Assembly (NCBI RefSeq): GCF_001647275.1
Contig: NZ_LRMM01000019.1
Location: 19,505-83,504 of the forward strand
From: Rufibacter ruber
Lineage (GTDB): Bacteria; Bacteroidota; Bacteroidia; Cytophagales; Hymenobacteraceae
Reading direction: 5' to 3'
DNA: 64,000 nucleotides
The notes beneath the pieces are model-generated. The model saw nothing but the letters and a program-made list of their open reading frames with translations, ran no database searches and was not told where the DNA came from. Shown in pieces: positions 51,789 to 60,226 of the stretch. A program made the position numbers and the translations under genes. The stretch's first letter is position 1, and every line of letters starts with the position of its first letter.

Positions 51789-52682
51789 ATGGATCAATTG
51801 ATTGCATTGCCGGTCATTCAACCGGCTGAAGCTCAAACGAAAACTCGTAAGCCAGACTGGTTGCGCGTAAAACTGCCTGTAGGCAAGGAATACGCCAAAG
51901 TAAGACAGCTGGTGGACACCTATAAGCTGCATACCATCTGTGAAAGTGGGAACTGTCCCAATATGGGCGAGTGCTGGGGAGCCGGTACTGCCACGTTCAT
52001 GATTCTTGGTAATGTATGTACCCGTTCCTGCTCTTTCTGTGCGGTGGCCACCGGAAGACCCAATGAGTATGACCTGGATGAGCCCCGCAGGGTGGCTGAA
52101 GCCATCCAACTCATGGGGGTGAAGCACGCGGTGATCACCTCTGTGAACCGTGATGAATTGAAGGACCGTGGTGCCAGTATCTGGCATGACACCATTGTCC
52201 AGATTAAAAACCTTTCCCCAGAAACCACCATTGAGACCTTGATCCCAGATGTAAAAGCCAACTGGGAGGCGCTGGAGGTCATGATTTCGGCGGGCCAGGA
52301 AGTGGTTTCCCATAATGTGGAAACCGTGAAAAGCCTTTATAGGCAGGTGCGGCCCCAAGCCAAGTATGACCGCAGCCTGGAGCAAATCAGACGCATCAAA
52401 GAGTACGGGAAGCGTACCAAGACGGGCATAATGCTAGGGCTGGGTGAGACTAAGGAAGAGGTGTATGAAGCCATGGATGACCTGGCCGCTAACGGCTTGG
52501 ATATTCTCACCCTGGGGCAATACCTGCAACCCACCAAAATGCACCTGGAGGTTGCAGAATTTATTCATCCAGACTTGTTTGCCCATTACAGGGAAGAAGG
52601 ACTTCGGCGAGGGCTAAAGTATGTGGAGTCTGGCCCGTTGGTGCGTTCATCTTACCACGCTGAGCGGCATGTGCATGTGTAG
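51789..52682 (+). CDS. lipA: Lipoyl synthase (radical SAM)
   Basis: A 297-residue enzyme that inserts two sulfur atoms into octanoyl-E2/H-protein. The auxiliary 4Fe-4S cluster motif CX4CX5C is C51-ESGN-C56-PNMGE-C62, and the radical SAM cluster motif CX3CX2C is C77-TRS-C81-SF-C84. The C-terminal substrate loop motif [10 protein letters not shown] is present, with the conserved Ser. It modifies 2-oxoacid dehydrogenase E2 subunits; the E1 fusion gene lies 2.3 kb upstream. A strong terminator follows. Confidence 0.97.
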   Translation: MDQLIALPVIQPAEAQTKTRKPDWLRVKLPVGKEYAKVRQLVDTYKLHTICESGNCPNMGECWGAGTATFMILGNVCTRSCSFCAVATGRPNEYDLDEPRRVAEAIQLMGVKHAVITSVNRDELKDRGASIWHDTIVQIKNLSPETTIETLIPDVKANWEALEVMISAGQEVVSHNVETVKSLYRQVRPQAKYDRSLEQIRRIKEYGKRTKTGIMLGLGETKEEVYEAMDDLAANGLDILTLGQYLQPTKMHLEVAEFIHPDLFAHYREEGLRRGLKYVESGPLVRSSYHAERHVHV

Positions 52683-52709
52683 GTAATTAATTAGTCGTTC
52701 TATTTCAAG

Positions 52710-52741
52710 AGAAAAGCCCCGCAACCTTGCGGGGCTTTTCT
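52710..52741 (+). terminator. Rho-independent terminator after lipA
   Basis: AGAAAAGCCCCGC-AACCTT-GCGGGGCTTTTCT is a perfect 13-bp stem with a T-rich 3' arm, about 28 bp after the lipA stop. Confidence 0.88.
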
Positions 52742-53039
52742 CGTTTAAGGCATTTTTTTTAATTTTTTACAGGTAAACGTCTCATTGCTAAAAAACGGGA
52801 GTAGGAGATTTAGTAGAAATACGATTGTATTATTTATATATAGGGATTTTTAAATTATTTATTTTTAAAAGTTGGTTTAGCGGTTAGATTCCTATAAAGC
52901 ATGATTTAGAAGCCAGAAAGGCAGTATTTTATTTTGTTTTCAGCCTTTTAAAAGTATTTGTTGTCAGCTGAAATTCCAAGGGTGAAGATATCTGGCCATA
53001 TCAATTATATATTGTTCACCTTTGTGTGTTCTGTGATAT

Positions 53040-53069
53040 TTGTATCTTTTTTATGTACCGTAACTTTTG
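53040..53069 (+). promoter_or_regulatory. Possible promoter of the adhesin/T9SS unit
   Basis: TTG at 53040-53042 and TAACTTTTG at 53061-53069 with 18 bp between them, similar to the phylum consensus TTG-N17-23-TAnnTTTG (one extra base). It lies about 90 bp before the start codon. Confidence 0.4.
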
Positions 53070-53156
53070 TGTGAAAAGGAAGTACATGGGGATGCTCATA
53101 TCATAATATGACTATATAAGGGTTGGATAATTTAGTAACAATAGTTTAGTGGTCGC

Positions 53157-56100
53157 ATGAAGAAAATTCTACACGTAATAGCAGCTCTGTTTGCTATTTT
53201 ATTCTCAACAAAAGCACAAGCCCAGAGCGCCCCCGGATTAGGGGCGGCACAGGAGTTTGCGGTGTTGGGCAGTACCTCTGTCCTTAGCACTGGGAACACA
53301 CTTGTGTATGCTGATCTGGGTACCTCTCCCGGAACGGCTATCGTTGGTTTTCCGCCAGGGATAGTACTGGGCGAAATCAGGCCAGGAGGTGTTGAGCCTA
53401 CTGCTGCACAAGCTGATGCACGTAGAGCATACAACGCTCTCGCAGCCATGGCGCCTACCCAAAACCTTACGGGCCAGCAATTGGGGAAGGGGTTCTCCCC
53501 TAGTCCGGCTGCCGTAGAGGGAACCATTTTAGGGCCGGGAGTTTACCGTTTTAACGGAGATGCCTTATTAAGAGGTCAGCTGCGTTTAGATGGGCGCGGA
53601 AACCCTAACAGTGTTTTTGTATTCCAGATAACGGGTGACTTCAGAGTTGAAGACGGCTCGGTGATGTCTGTGCAGAATGGTGCGCAGCCAAAAAACATTT
53701 TCTTTCAAATAGGTGGTAACCTGGTAGATGCCAACGGGGCGCTGGTAGGTACTGCCGCGGCCTTGAAAGGGAATATGCTGGTGCAGAATGATATAACCCT
53801 AAGCAACGGTACTACACATGAGGGACGGTTGCTTTCCTTAGGTGGCAATGTTTTGTTAAGCGATAACACCATTTTCCTCCCTACAATTGTAGAAACAGAC
53901 TTAGCGATCACCAAAACGGTAGACAGAACGGTGGTGTCTGTGGGAGACACCGTTACCTATACCATTACTGTGCGTAACCAGGGGCCAGATGATGCCACCG
54001 GTGTGACCGTAACAGAGACCTTCCCCAGCCAGATTGCTTTCCTTGATTATACCGGGTTCATTGACGGAACTCCGGCAAATTTTGCATACAACCCCTCTAC
54101 CGGGGTCTTTGTCATTGGTGATCTTGCCTTTGGGCAGATAGCCACAATACGGGTGAGAGCCAGAGTTTTAGCAACAGGGAATGATGTGAGAAACCGTGTG
54201 ACGGTAATTGCAGACCAGCCAGACCCAGATGATGACAATGATGAAGATGAGGAACCCGTGGTAGTTACCCCGGTAGTAACTGATCTGCAGGTGGTGAAAA
54301 TGGTAGACAAGACCCGGGCGAACGTGGGAGATGCACTTACCTATACCATTACCATACGGAACAACGGCCCAAATAACGCCACTGGTGTGTTTGTGCGGGA
54401 TGTGCTTCCGCTGGGGCAGATTAATGTGACCGGGCAAACCGCAACAACCGGTAATTATAATGTGAGTACCGGAATCTGGACCGTTGGAAATTTGGCGGCG
54501 GGTGTTACGGCAACCCTGACTATCAACGCCACCATCACTGGAACAGGAACCATCGTAAACACGGCGGTGATCAGAGGCAATCAGTCTGACCAGCAGCCAG
54601 GCAACAACACGTCTACCGTGGTAACGGTGGTAGGGAACACCCCGGCCCCCGGACCTCTTGCTGATCTACAAGTGGTTAAAGCGGTGAACAGAACGCGCGC
54701 CAGCATAGGTGATGTCTTAACTTATACCATTACCGCCCGTAATGCCGGGCCTGACGCAGCTACTGGGGTAAAGGTAACAGATGTATTTCCGGCGGCTTTC
54801 TTAAATAACATCAGTGCATCGGTTACCGCGGGTACATATGACCAGGCTACAGGGATTTGGAACATTGGAAACTTAGCCGTAGGAAGCATAGAAACCTTAA
54901 CGGTTACCGCTACTATTACCGCCAACGGCAACGTCATTAACACGGCGGTCATCAGAGGTGACCAAACAGATGAGCGCCCAGAGAATAACACTTCCACTGT
55001 GATTACCATTGTTGGGGCCGGGCCTGAAGAGCCAACGGTGTTTGCTGATGTACAAGTGGTAAAAACTGTTGATAAGACTCGGGCGAACGTAGGCGATAAC
55101 TTGACCTATAGAGTAACAGCCCGAAACAATGGCCCAGCCACGGCCACTAATGTTCTGGTAACAGATGTATTCCCAATGGGCCAGGTAGATTTAGGGACTG
55201 CAACGGTGAATGTTGGTTCTTATGACCCAGCCACTGGCGTGTGGCAAATTGGTACCCTCACGGCAGGTCAGGAAGCAGTTCTAACCGTCACGGGGCCAAT
55301 CAAAGCTGCCGGTACCATTGTGAATACCGCAGTCATCAGAAGCAACGAGGCAGATCCGCAGCCGCAGAACAATACTTCTACTGTAATTACAGTGGTAGGC
55401 GCTAACCCACCGGGAGCACTTGCTGATCTGCAGGTGATCAAAACCGTAGACAAGACCCGTGCGAACGTAGGCGATGCATTGACCTACACCATTAGAGCCC
55501 GCAACAATGGACCCGCAAATGCCACGGGCGTAGTGCTGGTTGACATGCTGCCAATGGGGCAGTTAAATATCACGGCGCCGCCAGTAGTTTCAACAGGGTC
55601 TTATAATATGACTACCGGTATCTGGGCTATTGGTAACCTAGCTGCTGGCCAGGAGGTGACGTTACAGGTGACCGGTGTTATCACTGCCACTGGTACCATT
55701 GTGAACACCGCCACCATTGGTGGAAATGAAGCCGATCAGCAGCCGGGCAATAACACCTCTACCGTAGTAACGGTGGTAGGCCCAGGCACCGGGACCCCAG
55801 AGAACCTGACCGACCTGCAGGTAGTGAAAACGGTAGACAAGTCAAGAGCCAGCCAGGGCCAGAGTCTGACTTATACCATCACTGCGCGTAACAATGGCCC
55901 TGCCACTGCCACCGGAGTGACTGTGACAGATGCTTTCCCAACCGGCCAGGTGACCCTTAACACGCCTACCGTTACAGCAGGCACCTCATTTGCCAATGGG
56001 GTATGGACAATTGGAGCCCTTGCTCCAGGGCAGGAAGTAGTGTTAACTGTTTCTGGTACCATTACCATTGCATCAGGCACTATTGTCAACACCGCGGTAA

Positions 56101-59100
56101 TTAGAGGTAGTAACACCCAAACTGATGAGCGGCCAGAGAACAACACTTCTACTGTGATCACTATTGTGTCCCCAACAGGGCCTAACCCGGCAGAGTCTAC
56201 AGACCTGCAGGTAGTGAAGACGGTAGATAAAACGAGGGCTACAGTAGGGCAAACGCTTACGTACACCATCACGGCTACCAACAATGGCCCTAATGCCGCC
56301 ACCGGCGTGTTTGTGCTAGATGTGTTGCCAAGATTACAAGCTACGTTCCCAGCACCAACCGTATCTGCCGGTACCAGCTTCAACACCAGTACAAACATCT
56401 GGTCAATTGGGGCCCTCGGCGCAGGTCAGTCTGTCACCTTTACTGTAACTGGTACTATCACCACTGCAGGAACAATTGTGAATACGGCGGTGATCAGAGG
56501 AAACGAGGCAGACCTGCAGCCGCAGAACAACACCTCTACTGTGATTACCATAGTAGATGGTAACCCGGGAACAGGAGCGTTGGCTGATCTGCAGGTAGTG
56601 AAAACGGTAGACAAGACCAGAGCCAGAATAGGTGATGCCTTAGTGTACATTATCACTGCCCGTAACAACGGACCGGCTGGTGCTACTGGGGTAGTGGTGA
56701 GAGATGTGCTGCCAACGTCACAATTGAATGTAAATGGTCAGCCATCTGTCACTAAGGGGAATTACAATGCCGCCACCGGCGTGTGGAACATTGGTACCCT
56801 GGCCGCAAATGAAGTGGTGACCATGACGGTTATCAGCACCATTGCCGCCAATGGAAGTATCGTCAATACGGCTACCATCAGTGGGAATGAGGCTGATCAG
56901 CAACCAGGCAATAACACCTCTACTGTGGTGACAGTAGTTAGCCCAACCCCAGGAGGTGTATTGACAGACCTGCAGGTGGTGAAGACGGTAGACAAGCCAA
57001 CTGCTTCTATTGGTCAAACCCTAACCTATACCATTGTCGCCCGCAATGCAGGCCCGTCTAACGCTACCGGAGTAACGGTAACCGATAGACTGCCGCAGGA
57101 ATTCCTGAATACCATCACCGCTTCAGGTGGTAACTATACAATTACCTCAGGAACCTTGACCTGGACCATTGGTAACCTGGCTGCTGGCCAAACGGCAACC
57201 TTAACAGTAACAGGTACTATTACTAAGAACGGAACAGTGGTGAACACCGCCGTAATCACCGGAAACGAGACAGATGAGCGGCCGGAGAACAACACCTCAA
57301 CCGTGATTACCGTCGTAACGCCGGGTGGTCAGAACCCTGAAGATGCAACGGACCTGCAGGTGGTGAAGACGGTAGACAAAACGCGGGCCACGGTTGGCCA
57401 GTCCCTGACCTATACCGTAACTGTGCGTAACAACGGGCCTAACAATGCAACGGGAGTCCTGGTGGTAGACATGCTGCCAATGAGACAGGCAAATTTCCCT
57501 GCCCAACCAACAACAACGTCAGGTTCTTATAACATGGCAACCGGTATCTGGACCATTGGGAACCTGGGTGCTAACCAGACGGCTACGTTAACGGTAACAG
57601 GAACCATTACTGCCAACGGAACCATTGTGAACACAGCAATAGTGAGCGGTAACGAGGCAGATTCAGAACCTCAGAACAACACTTCTACTGTGATCACCAT
57701 TGTAGAAACCCCAACAGGCCAAGACGCTAACCTGGCCATTGACAAAACGGTGTTGAACAACGTGACCGAAGTAACCTTGGGTGGACAGATCACCTATGTA
57801 CTGAGGGCGAGCAATGCAGGACCTGGGGCGGCCACCGGTGTAATTGTGACAGATGTGATCCCAGAAGGGTTTACCTATGCAAGCCATGTTGCCCCTACCG
57901 GAACAACTGCGGTGTATAGTTCTGCCAACAAAACCCTTACCTGGACCATTGGAAACTTAGCAGTAGGCACACCAGCGGCAAGAGAACTGCGCATAGTAGT
58001 GACTGCCTCAAGAGTAGGGCAGTATGTGAACACCGCGGTGATTAGAGGAAATGAAACAGACCCAGATGACGATGACAACACTGATTCGGCACCGCCTGTC
58101 TGTGTTCGGCCAACGGCACCTGTTGTGAGCAATGAAGTAGTTTGTGTCAGCACTGCTGCGGTGCCTGTAGACTTTACTGTGGCGGCAATAGCCGGCGTCA
58201 CCAACTACCAGGTCCTGAGCACCGGTATGCCAGGTTTGAGTACTGCTCCAATTGCGGTGAATGGTACCACGTTGAGAGTGACCATACCGGCAGGAGTGCA
58301 AGCTGGTACCTATACCCTTACCTTTGTTGCCCTGAACGGCAATTGCGCTACCAACTCTTCTACCGCTACCTTAACGGTAGCCGCGGCACCGGCTGCCCCA
58401 GGCATTCAAGGTGAGAATAACCCGGTATGTGCAGGCACCACCTATGCCTACAGTGTAACTAGCCCAGTGGCAGGAATTACCTACACCTGGAGTGTGACAG
58501 GCACCGGCTGGAGAATAGAAGGTGCATCTACCGGTACGCAAGTGCAGATTACAGCGGGTACAGGCGCAGGCAGAATCTCTGTAACGGCCACTAACCCAAC
58601 AGGACCTGCTACCTGTAACGCCTCAACGTACACCACCCAGAACATTACCCCTGGGGCTACTCCGGTCACACCAGGCATTCAGGATAACAGCGGGCCATGT
58701 GCGGGATTGAATTTCGCCGTAGCAAATCCAAGTACTGATCCATTGGTGACGTATGAGTGGAGCGTAACCGGTGCCGGAATCACCTTCACCGGAGGGGGCA
58801 CAACTGCCACAGGTACCTCAGTATCCTTGACAGCTGATGCCAATGCCAAAGAAGGGAAACTTACCCTGACCGCTACCCGCGCCGGCTGTGGAAGCACTTC
58901 CTACACCCTGGATATTGACGCCAGAACGGCTAATACCACGCTGCTGATTCCTAACGTGTTTAGCCCGAACGGTGATGGGGTTAATGACACATGGGTGATT
59001 CAGAACCTGTTGAACCTGCCAGACAATGACTTGTTCATCTACAACCGCTGGGGGAACGAAGTCTACAAAACCAGAGGCTACCAAAACAACTGGACCGCAA

Positions 59101-59198
59101 ACGGTCTTGAAGAAGCCACTTACTTCTATGTGCTGCGTGTGAGAGGCTGTAACGGCCAGGAGCAGATATACAGAGGTTTTGTACAAGTAGTTCGCTAA
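53157..59198 (+). CDS. Giant T9SS-secreted adhesin: ice-binding-like (DUF3494) head, 11 DUF11 repeats, C-terminal sorting domain
   Basis: A 2013-residue protein. Signal peptide to about residue 23 (AQAQS). A DUF3494 ice-binding-like domain at about 24-243 shows LGAAQEFAVLGSTSV, LGPGVYRFNGDALLRGQL and FVFQITGDFRVEDGSV. Eleven DUF11 repeats of about 127 residues follow (about 246-1640), each opening like DLQVVKTVDKTRANVGD and containing ARNNGPATATGV. Then come Cys-containing PKD/Ig-like domains (about 1645-1920). The last 90 residues, IPNVFSPNGDGVNDTWVI...NRWGNEVYKT...YFYVLRVRG, are a gliding-associated type B CTD for T9SS. Downstream PorP/SprF and PorE-like genes fit. Adhesion is more certain than ice binding, since DUF3494 proteins vary. 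Confidence 0.92.
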   Translation: MKKILHVIAALFAILFSTKAQAQSAPGLGAAQEFAVLGSTSVLSTGNTLVYADLGTSPGTAIVGFPPGIVLGEIRPGGVEPTAAQADARRAYNALAAMAPTQNLTGQQLGKGFSPSPAAVEGTILGPGVYRFNGDALLRGQLRLDGRGNPNSVFVFQITGDFRVEDGSVMSVQNGAQPKNIFFQIGGNLVDANGALVGTAAALKGNMLVQNDITLSNGTTHEGRLLSLGGNVLLSDNTIFLPTIVETDLAITKTVDRTVVSVGDTVTYTITVRNQGPDDATGVTVTETFPSQIAFLDYTGFIDGTPANFAYNPSTGVFVIGDLAFGQIATIRVRARVLATGNDVRNRVTVIADQPDPDDDNDEDEEPVVVTPVVTDLQVVKMVDKTRANVGDALTYTITIRNNGPNNATGVFVRDVLPLGQINVTGQTATTGNYNVSTGIWTVGNLAAGVTATLTINATITGTGTIVNTAVIRGNQSDQQPGNNTSTVVTVVGNTPAPGPLADLQVVKAVNRTRASIGDVLTYTITARNAGPDAATGVKVTDVFPAAFLNNISASVTAGTYDQATGIWNIGNLAVGSIETLTVTATITANGNVINTAVIRGDQTDERPENNTSTVITIVGAGPEEPTVFADVQVVKTVDKTRANVGDNLTYRVTARNNGPATATNVLVTDVFPMGQVDLGTATVNVGSYDPATGVWQIGTLTAGQEAVLTVTGPIKAAGTIVNTAVIRSNEADPQPQNNTSTVITVVGANPPGALADLQVIKTVDKTRANVGDALTYTIRARNNGPANATGVVLVDMLPMGQLNITAPPVVSTGSYNMTTGIWAIGNLAAGQEVTLQVTGVITATGTIVNTATIGGNEADQQPGNNTSTVVTVVGPGTGTPENLTDLQVVKTVDKSRASQGQSLTYTITARNNGPATATGVTVTDAFPTGQVTLNTPTVTAGTSFANGVWTIGALAPGQEVVLTVSGTITIASGTIVNTAVIRGSNTQTDERPENNTSTVITIVSPTGPNPAESTDLQVVKTVDKTRATVGQTLTYTITATNNGPNAATGVFVLDVLPRLQATFPAPTVSAGTSFNTSTNIWSIGALGAGQSVTFTVTGTITTAGTIVNTAVIRGNEADLQPQNNTSTVITIVDGNPGTGALADLQVVKTVDKTRARIGDALVYIITARNNGPAGATGVVVRDVLPTSQLNVNGQPSVTKGNYNAATGVWNIGTLAANEVVTMTVISTIAANGSIVNTATISGNEADQQPGNNTSTVVTVVSPTPGGVLTDLQVVKTVDKPTASIGQTLTYTIVARNAGPSNATGVTVTDRLPQEFLNTITASGGNYTITSGTLTWTIGNLAAGQTATLTVTGTITKNGTVVNTAVITGNETDERPENNTSTVITVVTPGGQNPEDATDLQVVKTVDKTRATVGQSLTYTVTVRNNGPNNATGVLVVDMLPMRQANFPAQPTTTSGSYNMATGIWTIGNLGANQTATLTVTGTITANGTIVNTAIVSGNEADSEPQNNTSTVITIVETPTGQDANLAIDKTVLNNVTEVTLGGQITYVLRASNAGPGAATGVIVTDVIPEGFTYASHVAPTGTTAVYSSANKTLTWTIGNLAVGTPAARELRIVVTASRVGQYVNTAVIRGNETDPDDDDNTDSAPPVCVRPTAPVVSNEVVCVSTAAVPVDFTVAAIAGVTNYQVLSTGMPGLSTAPIAVNGTTLRVTIPAGVQAGTYTLTFVALNGNCATNSSTATLTVAAAPAAPGIQGENNPVCAGTTYAYSVTSPVAGITYTWSVTGTGWRIEGASTGTQVQITAGTGAGRISVTATNPTGPATCNASTYTTQNITPGATPVTPGIQDNSGPCAGLNFAVANPSTDPLVTYEWSVTGAGITFTGGGTTATGTSVSLTADANAKEGKLTLTATRAGCGSTSYTLDIDARTANTTLLIPNVFSPNGDGVNDTWVIQNLLNLPDNDLFIYNRWGNEVYKTRGYQNNWTANGLEEATYFYVLRVRGCNGQEQIYRGFVQVVR
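53892..58090 (+). repeat. Tandem DUF11-encoding DNA repeats (11 units of about 380 bp)
   Basis: Units begin near 53892, 54277, 54658, 55042, 55423, 55807, 56197, 56581, 56958, 57346 and 57724. Short stretches such as GATCTGCAGGTAGTGAAAAC and AACAACACCTCTACTGT recur almost unchanged, while linkers differ in length. Units 2-10 are the most alike; units 1 and 11 are more divergent. Repeat number could change by recombination. Confidence 0.9.
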
Positions 59199-59227
59199 CC
59201 GGTGAATAAAATTAAATAGGTAAGAAC

Positions 59228-60205
59228 ATGAAAAAACTTTTAATAGTGATCGTGACTATGCTGGCCGCAGGTGGAAACCTGCTGGCCCAGCATAGGCCAC
59301 AATTCTCACAATACATCTTCAACCAACTGGTCATTAACCCTGCTTATGCAGGTACCAAAGAACATGTAACGGTAAATGCTTTTCACCGGCAGCAGTGGTC
59401 TGGGGCGTTTGGCGGGCCAGAACTTGAAGGCGCTCCCAACACGCAGACCTTAAGCGTAGACGGCCTGACCCGTAACAACCGTATTGGCCTGGGTTTTCAC
59501 CTCACACGTGATGAGATTGGCCTCCAGAACCGGAAGAACATCACCGTAGACGCGGCCGTAAAGTTGCCGCTAAGTGAGTCTTCTGTGATAAGTGTTGGCT
59601 TGGGCGCGGGTGTATCACATTTTGCCGTAGATGCCGGAAAGTATAGAACGGGGAACGATGAACAAGTGGACCCTGCCTTGGAGAAAGCGAATAAAGCCAG
59701 AACCTGGAGCCCTAACGTAAACATGGGGGTTTTCTTCCACACAGAGCGTTTCTATGCCGGGGTGTCGGTGACTGACCTGATTGGAATTGATGAAGACATC
59801 AACTATGATCCAGAGCGCCACTACTTCTTTACCACCGGCTACGTGGCTGATCTGGGGGAGAGCATCAAGGTAAAGCCCAGCATCATGCTGAAAGACAACT
59901 TTGACGGCCCCAGCAACGTGGACTTCAATGTGTTCTTCCTGTTCAAGGAGCGTATTTGGCTAGGTGCCAGTTACCGTACCGCTATGTACATCTTCCAGAA
60001 TGATTTTGAGGGGAAAGGCCTCAGCTCAAAAGATGCTATTGTGGCTATGACGGACATCTACATCACCCCCCGCTTGAGGTTTGGCTATGCGTATGACTTT
60101 ACCCTGCACAGTACCCTCAATGATTTATCCACCCATGAAATATCCCTTGGTTACAGCTTCCTCAGAAAGCAGGAGACCAAGATGCTAACCCCGCGGTATT
60201 TCTAA
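59228..60205 (+). CDS. PorP/SprF family type IX secretion outer-membrane protein
   Basis: A 325-residue protein with signal peptide (MKKLLIVIVTMLAAGGNLLA). The family signature is HRPQFSQYIFNQLVINPAYAG, followed by HRQQWSGAFGGPE and barrel strands, ending LGYSFLRKQETKMLTPRYF. PorP/SprF proteins assist surface export or anchoring of specific T9SS cargo with type B CTDs, and are usually encoded next to that cargo, as here (29 bp after the adhesin). The next gene follows after 21 bp. Confidence 0.93.
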   Translation: MKKLLIVIVTMLAAGGNLLAQHRPQFSQYIFNQLVINPAYAGTKEHVTVNAFHRQQWSGAFGGPELEGAPNTQTLSVDGLTRNNRIGLGFHLTRDEIGLQNRKNITVDAAVKLPLSESSVISVGLGAGVSHFAVDAGKYRTGNDEQVDPALEKANKARTWSPNVNMGVFFHTERFYAGVSVTDLIGIDEDINYDPERHYFFTTGYVADLGESIKVKPSIMLKDNFDGPSNVDFNVFFLFKERIWLGASYRTAMYIFQNDFEGKGLSSKDAIVAMTDIYITPRLRFGYAYDFTLHSTLNDLSTHEISLGYSFLRKQETKMLTPRYF

Positions 60206-60226
60206 CATCATAAATCAGAATTGACT

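Larger units (their letters stand above)
52683..53156. other. AT-rich upstream region of the adhesin gene
   Basis: About 474 bases with the lipA terminator at the left end, then very AT-rich sequence free of the palindromes seen in other gaps. A promoter-like TTG-N18-TAACTTTTG lies at 53040-53069. Confidence 0.55.

Noticed and set aside
53892..58090. Regular spacing that could suggest a CRISPR array or satellite DNA
   Set aside because: The period is about 380 bp, the reading frame is open throughout and each unit encodes a DUF11 domain.
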